NCBI GenBank assembly: GCA_035719105.1
Contig: DASTGN010000004.1
Location: 839,240 to 903,239 of the forward strand
Direction of reading: 5' to 3'
Length of the DNA stretch: 64,000 nt
From: UBA8389 sp035719105
GTDB lineage: Bacteria > Bacteroidota > Bacteroidia > Bacteroidales > UBA1402
Shown here: positions 52,876 through 62,214 of the stretch, piece by piece
Position numbering within the stretch: the stretch's first letter is position 1
Layout: every line of letters starts with the position of its first letter
Notes under the pieces: generated by a model
Told to the model about the DNA's origin: nothing
Database searches by the model: none
What the model saw: only the letters and a program-made list of their open reading frames with translations
Program-made: the position numbers and the translations under genes

Positions 52876-53643
52876 ATGGAAAAACGTCCTCAAATCCTTC
52901 TCTCAAACGACGATGGCTATATGGCGCCTGGAATCCGTTTTTTGATCGACCTGCTTCGCCCGCTTGGCGATTTGACGGTGGTTGCACCCAAAACAGGTCA
53001 GTCGGGCATGTCAACCGCCATTACTGTCAAGACCCCGCTCGACTTGATTTTGGTTTCCGAGGAACCTGGTCTGAAAATTTATCGAAGCAACGGTACGCCG
53101 GTCGATTGTGTCAAGTTGGCACTCAACATCCTTTTTCCCCAAAAACATCCGGATTTGTTGTTTTCCGGAGTCAATCACGGAACCAATTCCTCCGTGGCCA
53201 TCCATTACTCAGGTACCATGGGTGCTGTTTTGGAAGGTTGTATGAACAACATCCCATCGGTTGGTTTCTCCTTGGGCGATCATCGGACGGATGCTGATTT
53301 TGAACCTTCTCGTGCCTTTTTGTACAAAATTGCCGAACAAGTACTGAAAAACGGTTTGCCCGAAGGGGTCTGCTTGAATGTCAACATTCCTCCGGTTCCG
53401 GTAGTGAAAGGCATTCGAATTTGCCGTCAGGGTGTTGGCAAATGGGTAGAGGAATTTGAAGTTCGAAGTCATCCCCGCGGAGGCGAATACTATTGGCTCA
53501 TGGGTAGTTTTAAAAACGATGCGCCGGATGCGACAGATACCGATATGCATGCCTTGGAGCAGGGCTACATTTCAGTGGTTCCCTCGCAAATCGACATGAC
53601 CTCTTATCCAATGCTCCAAACGATGAAATCCTGGGATTTATGA
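52876..53643 (+). CDS. surE: 5'-nucleotidase SurE
   Basis: 255 residues from the ATG at 52876 (MEKRPQILLSNDDGY). Metal site NDD and SGVNHGTNSSVAIHYSGTMGA, SGMSTAITV and GTPVDCVKLAL are conserved. A broad 5'/3'-nucleotidase and exopolyphosphatase. The next gene lpxB overlaps its stop by 4 bases (ATGA), a frequent pairing in Bacteroidota. Confidence 0.95.
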   Translation: MEKRPQILLSNDDGYMAPGIRFLIDLLRPLGDLTVVAPKTGQSGMSTAITVKTPLDLILVSEEPGLKIYRSNGTPVDCVKLALNILFPQKHPDLLFSGVNHGTNSSVAIHYSGTMGAVLEGCMNNIPSVGFSLGDHRTDADFEPSRAFLYKIAEQVLKNGLPEGVCLNVNIPPVPVVKGIRICRQGVGKWVEEFEVRSHPRGGEYYWLMGSFKNDAPDATDTDMHALEQGYISVVPSQIDMTSYPMLQTMKSWDL

Positions 53644-54779
53644 AATATTTCTTGGTAGCCGGTGAAGCTTCCGGAGACCTGCACGGATCCAATCTGATGC
53701 GGGAACTTCGATTGCTCGACCCTCAGGCCGAGTTCCGCTTTTTCGGCGGAGACAAGATGGCTGCCGTTGGTGGAACCTTGCTGAAACATTACCGCGAAAT
53801 GGCATTCATGGGCATCGTGGCTGTCGTTTCAAATGCGCGAACCCTATTAAAAAACCTGGCATACTGCAAAAAAGAAATTGCCAATTGGAAGCCGGACATA
53901 CTGATTCTGATTGATTACGCCGATTTCAATCTGAAGGTCGCCGCTTTCGTTAAGGAAAACTTGCCCAGCTTGCCTGTTCATTTTTACATTTCCCCCAAAA
54001 TCTGGGCTTGGAAGGAATACCGCATCAAAGCGTTCAAAAAGTACATCGATAAAATGTACGTGATACTGCCGTTTGAAACCGCTTTTTTTTCCAAACACGA
54101 TTTCCCCGTCACCTATGTCGGGAACCCTTCTGTGGATAGCGTCGAAGCCTATTTTCAAAAACCTTTTGATGAAAAAGCCTTTCGCAAAAAAAACGGACTG
54201 GATAAACGGCCCATACTGACTTTGTTACCCGGCAGCCGTAAAAGTGAAATTCATGGAAACTTGCCATTGATGCTCGAAGTCGCCAGTCAATATCCTGCGT
54301 TTCAAGTTGTGGTGGCTGGTGCGCCGGGACAAACCCCAACCTATTACGAACCCTATCTAGTAAACGGTGAAAAGCTGATTTTCGGTGAAACGTATTCTTT
54401 GCTCCGAATAGCCCACACAGCTATTGTCACATCAGGAACAGCCACGTTGGAAACGGCATTGATCGGTACCCCGCAAGTGGTTACTTTTGCTGTTGGTGGT
54501 GGAAATCTTCCCAACTGGATTTTCCGGCATTTCATGCATGTTCCCTATTTTTCGTTGGTCAATCTGATTGCCGGCAAAATAGTCGTGAATGAACTGATGG
54601 GGGGGCTCCTCAATAAAGCCAACTTAACGGCAGCATTGGAGCCACTGCTCTCAGATACTCCTGAGCGTCAGGCTGTATTGGATGGTTATACCGAAATACG
54701 AATATTTCTTGGCAAACCAGGCGCTGCTCGTCAGACAGCCTACCTGATGCATCAAAACTTGACCAATAAAAATGAATAA
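53640..54779 (+). CDS. lpxB: Lipid-A-disaccharide synthase
   Basis: 379 residues. GT19 fold: KYFLVAGEASGDLHGSNLMRELR, FFGGDKMAAVGGTLL, YISPKIWAWKEYRIKAFKKYID and LPGSRKSEI, SGTATLETALIGTPQVV. Joins UDP-diacylglucosamine and lipid X into the lipid A disaccharide at the inner membrane. Overlaps the next gene by 8 bases. Confidence 0.95.
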   Translation: MKYFLVAGEASGDLHGSNLMRELRLLDPQAEFRFFGGDKMAAVGGTLLKHYREMAFMGIVAVVSNARTLLKNLAYCKKEIANWKPDILILIDYADFNLKVAAFVKENLPSLPVHFYISPKIWAWKEYRIKAFKKYIDKMYVILPFETAFFSKHDFPVTYVGNPSVDSVEAYFQKPFDEKAFRKKNGLDKRPILTLLPGSRKSEIHGNLPLMLEVASQYPAFQVVVAGAPGQTPTYYEPYLVNGEKLIFGETYSLLRIAHTAIVTSGTATLETALIGTPQVVTFAVGGGNLPNWIFRHFMHVPYFSLVNLIAGKIVVNELMGGLLNKANLTAALEPLLSDTPERQAVLDGYTEIRIFLGKPGAARQTAYLMHQNLTNKNE

Positions 54780-56514
54780 TATTGCCACTGCCTTGAAAAT
54801 CACATTGCTGGAGAAGCCAATTCTCAGCATCTTGTTGATTTCCATGTTGTTGACGCTTCCATGGATTGGCATCGGTGAATTTTATACGAAGGGCGAACCA
54901 CGGGAAGCCGCCGAGGCTCTGTCCATGATTCAGGACGGCAACTGGGTTCTACCGATGGATTATGCCGATGAAATCGGTTACAAACCTCCTTTGATGCATT
55001 GGTTTATTGCAGGTATTTCCCTCATGGCTGGCTCTGTCAGTGAGTGGTCGTCTCGCTTGCCATCGGCACTTGGACTCATCGGAATGGCGATGTTGACATT
55101 GATTTTTCTGAAAAAACGCAAGAACGTCCAAACTGGTGTGATTTCAGCCTTGATTCTCTTGACCTGTTTTGAACTGCACCGCTACAGCATTGAATGTAGA
55201 GTGGACATGATGTTGGCATTTTTCATGTCTGCTTCCCTTTTTGGTTTGTTTAAGTGGGAAGAAAAGAGGTTGGCAGGCTATCCTGTTTTGACGGTTTTGT
55301 GTTTAGCTTGTGCATGCTTGGTTAAGGGTCCCATCGGAGCCTTGCTGCCTGTCGGTATTTTCGGCCTTTATTTGTTGCTTCGTGGGAACTCTTTTTGGAA
55401 GGTCCTTTTTAAATGCCTTTTGGTGGCATTGCCCGCCTTATTGATTCTTGGGATCTGGTACGTTTTGGCCTATCAAATCAAAGGTGATTACTTCTTGAAT
55501 GTTGTTATTGCTGAGAATATCGGTCGCTTTTTGGGCATGAAAGACCAAGCTTTAGGAATTACGTACAATCTTGGACATCAAGGTCCTTTTTGGTATTACA
55601 TTCCTGCGTTGATTCTGGGTTTGATGCCGTGGTCATTGATTCCAATCATGCTTCTGTTTGTGATTCCCTACCGGAAAAAGTGGAAAAGTTCCTCCCTTTG
55701 GCAACGATTTGTCACGCAGGATGCTTTTACCCTATTCAGCATGCTGATTGTGATCGTTTTTGTCGTTTTTTATTCGATGCCCACTTCGAAAAGAAGTGTG
55801 TATATCATGCCCATTTATCCCTTTGTCGCTTATTTGTCAACCAAAATCTTCTTTTGGGCAGAGCATGTTAAACCTGTGCTGTTCAAGATATTGTACTGGG
55901 GAGCAGTTGTGATTGCAGGTTTCTTGTTGTTGCTTTCGTTTGTGGCTTTTTTTGTGGATATAAGGATGCTGATTGGCCCTTTGGTTCAGGATGCAAAAAC
56001 CACTTACGATGTAGCCTTATTTGCTCGTGCTTTTAAACATCCACCCATTCTTAGCGTTTTCTTGTGGTTCCTTTTGCTTTCTGTCACCTTGTTTTTTACT
56101 TTCGGAATCCGTTCTAAAAACGTTCGCACCACAATTTTTGGTATATTTACCGTTTGTATTGGCATTCAAGTCTATCTGGAAGGAGCCTTGTTTCCTGTTT
56201 ACAAAAACGGGTATTCATTGAAACCCTTGGCTGAAACGCTCGGAAAGAAGTATGACTTGGAGCATCAAGGTTATGTAATGAACCAACTTTTGGAATATCG
56301 AAACATATATGGTTTGAATTTTTATTTGGGAAACCACTTCAAAAATTTTGATATCGAAAGGCCGAAAAACGGGTTTTTGATTGCAGGGGAAAAATCGCTG
56401 GAAAAAGTTCGAAAAAAATACGAAGGTCTTTACCGTTTCGATGTGTTGGAATGTTCAACACCTTACAATGAATTGAATGATGAAATCGTTGTTTGTCAGA
56501 TTATTAAGCTCTAG
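54772..56514 (+). CDS. ArnT/PMT-like glycosyltransferase family 39 membrane protein
   Basis: 580 residues, about 11-12 membrane helices. The first periplasmic loop has EFYTKGEPREAAEALSM and GYKPPLMHWF, the acidic catalytic pattern of ArnT-type enzymes, which move a sugar from a polyprenyl phosphate to lipid A or another envelope acceptor. Placement after lpxB makes lipid A or LPS the likely target. Confidence 0.85.
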   Translation: MNNIATALKITLLEKPILSILLISMLLTLPWIGIGEFYTKGEPREAAEALSMIQDGNWVLPMDYADEIGYKPPLMHWFIAGISLMAGSVSEWSSRLPSALGLIGMAMLTLIFLKKRKNVQTGVISALILLTCFELHRYSIECRVDMMLAFFMSASLFGLFKWEEKRLAGYPVLTVLCLACACLVKGPIGALLPVGIFGLYLLLRGNSFWKVLFKCLLVALPALLILGIWYVLAYQIKGDYFLNVVIAENIGRFLGMKDQALGITYNLGHQGPFWYYIPALILGLMPWSLIPIMLLFVIPYRKKWKSSSLWQRFVTQDAFTLFSMLIVIVFVVFYSMPTSKRSVYIMPIYPFVAYLSTKIFFWAEHVKPVLFKILYWGAVVIAGFLLLLSFVAFFVDIRMLIGPLVQDAKTTYDVALFARAFKHPPILSVFLWFLLLSVTLFFTFGIRSKNVRTTIFGIFTVCIGIQVYLEGALFPVYKNGYSLKPLAETLGKKYDLEHQGYVMNQLLEYRNIYGLNFYLGNHFKNFDIERPKNGFLIAGEKSLEKVRKKYEGLYRFDVLECSTPYNELNDEIVVCQIIKL

Positions 56515-56920
56515 CTTTATAAAGTATGCCCTAGTTGGTGTTGTCGGCCTTGTCGTGGATATGGGTTTGTTTTATGTGTTTTACGAACTGGTGCACATCA
56601 ATTACATCCTATCCAACATCATGAGCTCGTCTCTGGCAGTGGTCAACAACTTTATTTTGAACAGCTTCTTCACATTCAAAGTTAAAGACAAACTGTTTTA
56701 TCGATTCATTTCCTTTTTCAGCATCGCGTTGGCTGGTATGGCTATCAGTTCTGGCATGTTGGTCGTCATGATCGACGGCATGCACTGGAATAGTATGATT
56801 TCCAAAGCGATCGCTGTATTTTTTGTCGCTTTGATTCAATATTATGTCAATAAGAAATTGACTTTCAGCGAAAAGAATATTTTTTCACTGATGAGTCATT
56901 ACTTCAAAAAACGCCGTTGA
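56477..56920 (+). CDS. GtrA-family membrane protein (candidate polyprenyl-phosphate-sugar flippase)
   Basis: 147 residues, four membrane helices, GtrA signature (FIKYALVGVVGLVVDMGLFYVFYEL, NNFILNSFFTFK). The start lies 38 bases inside the preceding gene; the first in-frame ATG pair is used. GtrA proteins move polyprenyl-linked sugars across the inner membrane, fitting between the donor-making GT2 and the GT39 transferase. Confidence 0.87.
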   Translation: MMKSLFVRLLSSSFIKYALVGVVGLVVDMGLFYVFYELVHINYILSNIMSSSLAVVNNFILNSFFTFKVKDKLFYRFISFFSIALAGMAISSGMLVVMIDGMHWNSMISKAIAVFFVALIQYYVNKKLTFSEKNIFSLMSHYFKKRR

Positions 56921-56922
56921 CC

Positions 56923-57858
56923 ATGCAAACCCTTACTTTAATCGTACCTTGTTTCAATGAGGAAGCCGTTCTACCGGCATCCTGGGCCAGAATGAAAAAA
57001 GTAATGGATGAACTGAAGGATTACCATTCTTCCATCATTTTTATCAACGACGGAAGCTCTGACCAAACTGGTTCCATTTTGACAGCTTTCGCCCATGCAG
57101 ACCCACGTGTTACGGTGCTTCATTTTTCGCGGAACTTCGGGCACCAACCTGCTGTCACTGCAGGATTGCATCACTGCGACAGTGACTTTGCGGTCATCAT
57201 AGATGCCGATTTGCAGGATCCTCCCGAAATTATTCCCGAGATGCTCGAAAAACAGCGTGAAGAAGGTGCGAATGTGGTTTATTGTGTACGGGAGGACCGT
57301 AAGGGTGAAAGTTTCATCAAACTGTTTACATCGAAAGTCTTTTATCGGACTTTGAATTGGCTATCCGAAGTCAATTTTCCGCTGGATACCGGTGATTTCC
57401 GATTGGTCGACCGTCGTGTCATCGATGAATTCAAGCGCTTTCGTGAAAAAGGAAAATACATCCGGGGCATCATCGGTTGGGTTGGGTTCAAACAAGTACC
57501 GATTCGATACAAGCGGGAAGCCCGTTTTGCAGGCCAAACCAAATATCCGTTCCGCAAAATGCTGCATTTTGCAGGAACTGCCATGCTCTACTTTTCCAAA
57601 AAACCCTTGAAATTAGCCATGGGTTTGGGATTCATGGCTGTGATGATTGGGGTGATCTACGCCATTTGGATTGTGTTGGGCAAAATTTTCGGTTTCACCA
57701 ACGCTGAAATTGGCTGGAGTTCCATCATTTTGCTGGTTATCTTCTTCGGTGGCGTTCAATTGATTACCGTCGGTGTACTGGGTCAATACATTGGCATTAT
57801 TTTCGATGAGATGAAGGACAGACCGGAATATATCATCGAAAAAACAGACCAATCGTAG
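56923..57858 (+). CDS. GT2 polyprenyl-phosphate glycosyltransferase (DPM/GtrB-like)
   Basis: 311 residues from the ATG at 56923. GT-A domain (TLIVPCFNEEAVLPASW, FINDGSSDQTG, VIIDADLQDPPEIIPEM, RREARFAGQTKYPFRKM-type end) and two C-terminal membrane helices. It loads a sugar onto undecaprenyl phosphate. Its stop is 3 bases from that of the convergent GNAT gene. Confidence 0.9.
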   Translation: MQTLTLIVPCFNEEAVLPASWARMKKVMDELKDYHSSIIFINDGSSDQTGSILTAFAHADPRVTVLHFSRNFGHQPAVTAGLHHCDSDFAVIIDADLQDPPEIIPEMLEKQREEGANVVYCVREDRKGESFIKLFTSKVFYRTLNWLSEVNFPLDTGDFRLVDRRVIDEFKRFREKGKYIRGIIGWVGFKQVPIRYKREARFAGQTKYPFRKMLHFAGTAMLYFSKKPLKLAMGLGFMAVMIGVIYAIWIVLGKIFGFTNAEIGWSSIILLVIFFGGVQLITVGVLGQYIGIIFDEMKDRPEYIIEKTDQS

Positions 57859-57861
57859 TTC

Positions 57862-58344
57862 TTAAGATTTGCTGGTCAAGGTTTTGGTCCAGAAGTACAT
57901 TTTTGGGTCGCATTCAACGAAATCCATCTTTCGATACAGCGCTAATGCGGCTTCGTTGTCTTCCCGGACTTCGAGCGTTATTTTGCAATAATCTCGCTCG
58001 TAAGAAATTTCCACGAGTTTCTCCATGAGTTTTCTTCCCAAACGCTGCCCGCGAAAATTTCCATGTACGATAAAGTCATGTATATATAGGTAGGGTTTGA
58101 TTTTGAAAGTTGATAAAAGTTCGAAACAGGTGGACATTCCTACATAGTTCGAATCAAGACGCATCAAAAGGATAAAAGCATGTGGCCGCTCGTCCAACTT
58201 TTTGGCCAACAACAACAATTCCTCCGGTTTTAATGGCGGGTGGTCACCCATGGGATCCTCCATATAATGATTCAATAAGAACCCCATCGCCTCTAAGTGG
58301 GTGGGGTTCTTAAAATCACAGAATTCGAAAATCGGTTCAGCCAT
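57862..58344 (-). CDS. GNAT-family N-acetyltransferase
   Basis: 160 residues from the ATG at 58344 (MAEPIFEFCD), 4 bases after the mscS stop. GNAT core with acetyl-CoA loop VHGNFRGQRLGRKLMEKL and the C-terminal ITLEVREDNEAALALYRKMDFVE. Substrate unknown. Confidence 0.88.
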   Translation of the reverse strand: MAEPIFEFCDFKNPTHLEAMGFLLNHYMEDPMGDHPPLKPEELLLLAKKLDERPHAFILLMRLDSNYVGMSTCFELLSTFKIKPYLYIHDFIVHGNFRGQRLGRKLMEKLVEISYERDYCKITLEVREDNEAALALYRKMDFVECDPKMYFWTKTLTSKS

Positions 58345-58348
58345 ATTT

Positions 58349-59266
58349 TTAAATCTCGGTATCTGGTAAAATGGTTGTGCCAATGTGGTGAACCACTTGT
58401 TGTGGATAAGGTATGCTGATGCCAGCCTTTTCAAAGCCTTCCTTGATTCGTTTACGAAGTTCGCCCGATACCTCCCATTGTTTCAAAGGTTTGGTTTCAC
58501 CCACGATCTTGATGCTAACCGAACTATCGTCCAGAGAATCTACCCGGAGGAACTGTGGTGCCACATTGATCATGTCTTTCCAAGCTGGGTCGGCGGCTAA
58601 ATCGTTGCCAATTTGGTTGATGATGTCCCTCACAAAGTCAATATTGGCTTCGTAAGCGATTCCCACGTTAATATTTACTTTGGCGAATTGTTTGGAACTG
58701 TTAGACACTTTTTTCACTTCACCATGCGGGATGTAATGCACTGTGCCGTTCATATCGCGCAACGTGGTCACCCGTAGGCTGATGTCTTCCACTGTTCCAC
58801 CGATGCCTTCGATGTTGACCACGTCGCCGATGCGATATTGGTTCTCGAATATGATGAAGAATCCGGTAATCAGGTCCTTGACCAGGTATTGACCACCGAA
58901 GCCGATGGCCACACCGACAATACCTGCTGAGGCCAAAATGGGTGCTATTTTTACGCCAAACTCTTGTAAAATCATCATGGCAGCAATGACTACAATGATG
59001 GTGCTCACCGTCCAGCTAAATATTCGAACCAAGGTGTTCATTCGCTTGATTTCACCCTCTTCATTCACATGTCCGTGTTGAACTGCGGTTTTGACGATGC
59101 GCTGGATGGATCGCTTGGCAATGATTTTCAACAACCAAGCGATGGCAATGATGAAAAGAATTTTAAGGCCACTGGTTAAAGACCAATTGACAACCTTATC
59201 CGACCAATTGATAAGGTCTTGATGCACATTCGGTTGGGCAATGGCTTCTAAAATATTGAGTTCCAT
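58349..59266 (-). CDS. mscS: Small-conductance mechanosensitive channel, MscS family
   Basis: 305 residues. Three N-terminal helices; the pore helix and beta domain read ASAGIVGVAIGFGGQYLVKDLITGFFIIFENQYRIGDVV, the MscS signature. Protects against hypo-osmotic shock. 15 bp after the metY-like gene. Confidence 0.94.
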   Translation of the reverse strand: MELNILEAIAQPNVHQDLINWSDKVVNWSLTSGLKILFIIAIAWLLKIIAKRSIQRIVKTAVQHGHVNEEGEIKRMNTLVRIFSWTVSTIIVVIAAMMILQEFGVKIAPILASAGIVGVAIGFGGQYLVKDLITGFFIIFENQYRIGDVVNIEGIGGTVEDISLRVTTLRDMNGTVHYIPHGEVKKVSNSSKQFAKVNINVGIAYEANIDFVRDIINQIGNDLAADPAWKDMINVAPQFLRVDSLDDSSVSIKIVGETKPLKQWEVSGELRKRIKEGFEKAGISIPYPQQVVHHIGTTILPDTEI

Positions 59267-59281
59267 TCTGCTCGATATTGG

Positions 59282-60592
59282 TTATTTGATGTGGGAAAAG
59301 GCTTGTTCGAGGTCGGCTTTGATGTCGTCGATGTGTTCGATTCCAACCGAAATACGAACCAATCCAGGTTCTACGCCGGAAGCCCTTTTTGCTTCATCAG
59401 AAAGTTGTTCGTGAGTGGTTGCAGAAGGATGGATGATCAGCGATTTTGCATCACCAACATTGGCCAAATGGCTCAATAGTTTCACGTTGTCGATGAGAGT
59501 ATCTGCATTGATGGCATCGCCCTTTACTTTGAATGTCAACACGCCGCCAAAACCCTTATGGAAATATTTCTTGGCGATTTCGTGGTATTTGCTGCTTTCC
59601 AGACCAGGGTAATTGACGTATTCCACTTTGGGGTGTTTTTCCAACCATTGAGCCAAAGCCAAGGTGTTTTCAACATGGCGTTCCAAACGTAGGGAAAGCG
59701 TTTCCAAACCCTGTACCAATAAAAAGGAATTAAACGGGCTGATGGCATTGCCCCAATCGCGTAGACCTTCCACGCGAGCCCGGATGTTGAATGCGATGTT
59801 TCCGAACGGGCCTCCGATGCCGAAAACGTCTGAGAATACCAAACCGTGGTAGCTTTCGGAGGGTTCCGAGAAGGAAGGGAATTTGCCGTTGCCCCAATTG
59901 AAATTTCCGCTGTCCACAATGATGCCACCAATGGAAGTACCATGACCACCAATCCATTTGGTAGCCGATGCCACGACAACCGCAGCTCCGTGTTCGATAG
60001 GACGGAAAATGTAACCGCCTGCTCCGAAGGTGTTGTCAACGATTAAGGGGATATCATATTTTTTGGCCACCGCTGCTATGGCATCGAAATCGGGAACGTT
60101 CAGTTCCGGGTTTCCAATGGTTTCCAAATACAAAGCTTTGGTGTTATCGTCGATTAGCGCTTCAAAAGCCTCCGGAGAGTCGTTTGGAGTAAATCGAGCG
60201 TCCACACCCAATCGGTTGAATTGGTTTTTGAACTGATTGTAAGTTCCACCATATAAATGCGAGGTCGAAACGAAGTTGTCACCAACCTGCAAAATATTGT
60301 TCAAGGCAATGAACTGGGCAGATTGTCCGGACGAAGTAGCCAATCCGCTAACACCGCCTTCTAATGCAGCAACGCGCTTTTCAAAAACATCCGTTGTGGG
60401 GTTTTGCAGACGAGTATAGATGTTGCCGAATTTTCTAAGACCAAACAAATCGGCTCCGTCTTGCGCATCATCGAATACATAGGAGGAGGTTTGATAAATG
60501 GGTAATGCGCGGGAGTGTGTGGTTTTGTCGACTTCCTGTCCTGCATGCAATTGCAGCGTTTCGAAATGCAGTGCTTGTTCTGTTGTTGCCAT
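59282..60592 (-). CDS. metY: O-acetylhomoserine aminocarboxypropyltransferase / cysteine synthase
   Basis: 436 residues. Cys/Met metabolism PLP enzyme: TLQLHAGQEVD, RLQNPTTDVFEKRVAALEGG, PLP lysine in VASATKWIGGHGTSIGG. Converts O-acetylhomoserine and sulfide to homocysteine. The long form and the SATKWIGGHG context favour MetY over MetB. First gene of an operon with mscS and a GNAT gene. Confidence 0.93.
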   Translation of the reverse strand: MATTEQALHFETLQLHAGQEVDKTTHSRALPIYQTSSYVFDDAQDGADLFGLRKFGNIYTRLQNPTTDVFEKRVAALEGGVSGLATSSGQSAQFIALNNILQVGDNFVSTSHLYGGTYNQFKNQFNRLGVDARFTPNDSPEAFEALIDDNTKALYLETIGNPELNVPDFDAIAAVAKKYDIPLIVDNTFGAGGYIFRPIEHGAAVVVASATKWIGGHGTSIGGIIVDSGNFNWGNGKFPSFSEPSESYHGLVFSDVFGIGGPFGNIAFNIRARVEGLRDWGNAISPFNSFLLVQGLETLSLRLERHVENTLALAQWLEKHPKVEYVNYPGLESSKYHEIAKKYFHKGFGGVLTFKVKGDAINADTLIDNVKLLSHLANVGDAKSLIIHPSATTHEQLSDEAKRASGVEPGLVRISVGIEHIDDIKADLEQAFSHIK

Positions 60593-60633
60593 AATTTTGT
60601 TGTATCTTTTTTGGTTGTATCATTTTGTTGATG

Positions 60634-60641
60634 CAAAAGTA
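60634..60641 (-). promoter_or_regulatory. -7 element of the metY operon
   Basis: Minus strand TACTTTTG, an exact TAnnTTTG match, 41 bases before the ATG. No riboswitch-like fold was seen in the short leader. Confidence 0.5.
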
Positions 60642-60702
60642 GGGAAGGTCGAGTGAATTGGTTATACCTTTAATGTGGTATTTTTAAATTTTGGAGATAA
60701 AT

Positions 60703-60733
60703 TTTGATTTGTTTCTATAATGCAGTATATTTG
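60703..60733 (+). promoter_or_regulatory. Promoter of the AbiE toxin-antitoxin operon
   Basis: TTTG (60703-60706), 19-bp spacer, TATATTTG (60726-60733): a full Bacteroidetes consensus promoter 26 bases before the ATG at 60760. Confidence 0.8.
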
Positions 60734-60759
60734 ATTCGTTATGGAAACAAAATAAGTAA

Positions 60760-61374
60760 ATGAATTATCTAGAATTTAAAAGACAATTATTTGATACAGG
60801 CTGTTTCAATGTGAATCAGGTATATGCATTGCAACCAAATTTCGACCGTAACAACTTTCTACATTGGATTAAACGCGGCCTACTTATTCGATTGCGACAA
60901 GGTTTTTATACATTTCCCGAATACCTTGGCAAGCCTGACTTCAACTTTTATTTTGCCAATCGAATATATAAACCATCCTACGTGAGTTTGCACACAGCAC
61001 TTAATTTTTATGGAATGATTCCAGAGGCTGTGGTTCAAATCACCAGTGTGACTTCCCTAAAGACAACCAATTTCACAAATCCTTTTGGTTCGTTTTCATA
61101 CAAAAATGTAAGGGAAGAGCTAATGTTCGGTTACGATGCGAAATCCATTGCCGATGGTCGTTCGATCCAGTTGGCAAAGCCGGAAAAGGCACTTCTCGAC
61201 CTGCTCTACTTATTTACTTTCTACAATTCTGTGGATGATATGAAAGATTTGAGACTTGACGAAGCCTTCATGCAGGATGATTTTGATTGGGATCTCATGC
61301 AAGATTATTCAGCACGAATCAAGAGTAAAGTTCTAGAAAAAAGAGTAATCCTACTAATTAACACCTACAAATAG
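60760..61374 (+). CDS. AbiEi-like antitoxin (type IV toxin-antitoxin)
   Basis: 204 residues. N-terminal winged HTH (NQVYALQPNFDRNNFLHWIKRGLLIRLRQGFYTF) and the AbiEi C-terminal fold (YVSLHTALNFYGMIPEAV, AKPEKALLDLLYL). It represses its promoter and counters the toxin encoded next. Confidence 0.87.
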   Translation: MNYLEFKRQLFDTGCFNVNQVYALQPNFDRNNFLHWIKRGLLIRLRQGFYTFPEYLGKPDFNFYFANRIYKPSYVSLHTALNFYGMIPEAVVQITSVTSLKTTNFTNPFGSFSYKNVREELMFGYDAKSIADGRSIQLAKPEKALLDLLYLFTFYNSVDDMKDLRLDEAFMQDDFDWDLMQDYSARIKSKVLEKRVILLINTYK

Positions 61375-62156
61375 TGATCCAACTAGAGCAAATTCGAATG
61401 TATTTTCCTTTGGAACAAAGAGAAAATGTAGCGTTTCAGAAACACCTTGTCAAGGAGTATTTGCAATTGCTTATACTCGACTTTTTGTCGACTACGCCTT
61501 ATATTCGTAAAGTGACATTTATCGGAGGAACCAATTTGAGACTTGTAAAGGGAATTGATCGGTTTTCAGAAGATTTGGATTTTGATTGCAAAGAGTTGTC
61601 TAAGGATGAATTTATTGAAATGTCGGATGCCATTCTTCAATTTCTGCATCGCAATGGGCTACGCGTCGAGGCGCGCGATAAAGAAAATGATCATTTAAAA
61701 GCCTTCCGTCGAAACATCTATTTCCCTGAATTGCTTTTTGATATGAGACTGACAGGCCATAAGGATGAACGCTTTTTGATTAAGATTGAAAGTCAGGATC
61801 AACAGTGTTTGTATACACCTGTGATGACCAATATTAAGGGCTGTGGATTTTTTTTCCCGTTTCCGGTTCCGCCAGATGACGTTTTATGTGCAATGAAACT
61901 TTCTGCCATGTTCTCACGTCATAAGGGTCGTGATTTTTATGATGCGATGTTTCTATTGGCTCTAACAAAACCGGACTTTCACTTTTTGGGACAGAAAAAT
62001 GGCATCAATAATTTGGCAGAACTCAAAGTTGCCACTAAAGATTTGCTACATTCGGTGGATTTATTTAAGAAAAAGATGGATTTTGAACATTTGTTGTTCA
62101 ATAAAGCGAATGCATTGAAAATTCTTAGTGTTGGTGATTTTATTGAAAGTTTATAA
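61374..62156 (+). CDS. AbiEii/AbiGii-family nucleotidyltransferase toxin
   Basis: 260 residues from a GTG start that shares one base with the antitoxin stop (TAGTG). Nucleotidyltransferase signature FIGGTNLRLVKGIDRFSEDLDFD. Blocks growth by modifying RNA, probably tRNA, in characterised homologues; gives phage defence by abortive infection. Confidence 0.88.
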   Translation: MIQLEQIRMYFPLEQRENVAFQKHLVKEYLQLLILDFLSTTPYIRKVTFIGGTNLRLVKGIDRFSEDLDFDCKELSKDEFIEMSDAILQFLHRNGLRVEARDKENDHLKAFRRNIYFPELLFDMRLTGHKDERFLIKIESQDQQCLYTPVMTNIKGCGFFFPFPVPPDDVLCAMKLSAMFSRHKGRDFYDAMFLLALTKPDFHFLGQKNGINNLAELKVATKDLLHSVDLFKKKMDFEHLLFNKANALKILSVGDFIESL

Positions 62157-62163
62157 CAACAAA

Positions 62164-62187
62164 AAGGCCATCCTTTCAGACAGCCTT
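62164..62187 (-). terminator. Terminator of tpx
   Basis: Minus strand hairpin AAGGCTGTC / GATGGCCTT (9 bp with two G-T wobbles, loop TGAAAG) followed by TTTTTG, 28 bases after the tpx stop. Confidence 0.7.
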
Positions 62188-62214
62188 CCGTTTTGATTTC
62201 AAAATTAAGAGGTT

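Noticed and set aside
60593..60760. SAM or other riboswitch upstream of metY
   Set aside because: The leader after the likely start is only about 35 bases, with no conserved fold visible.
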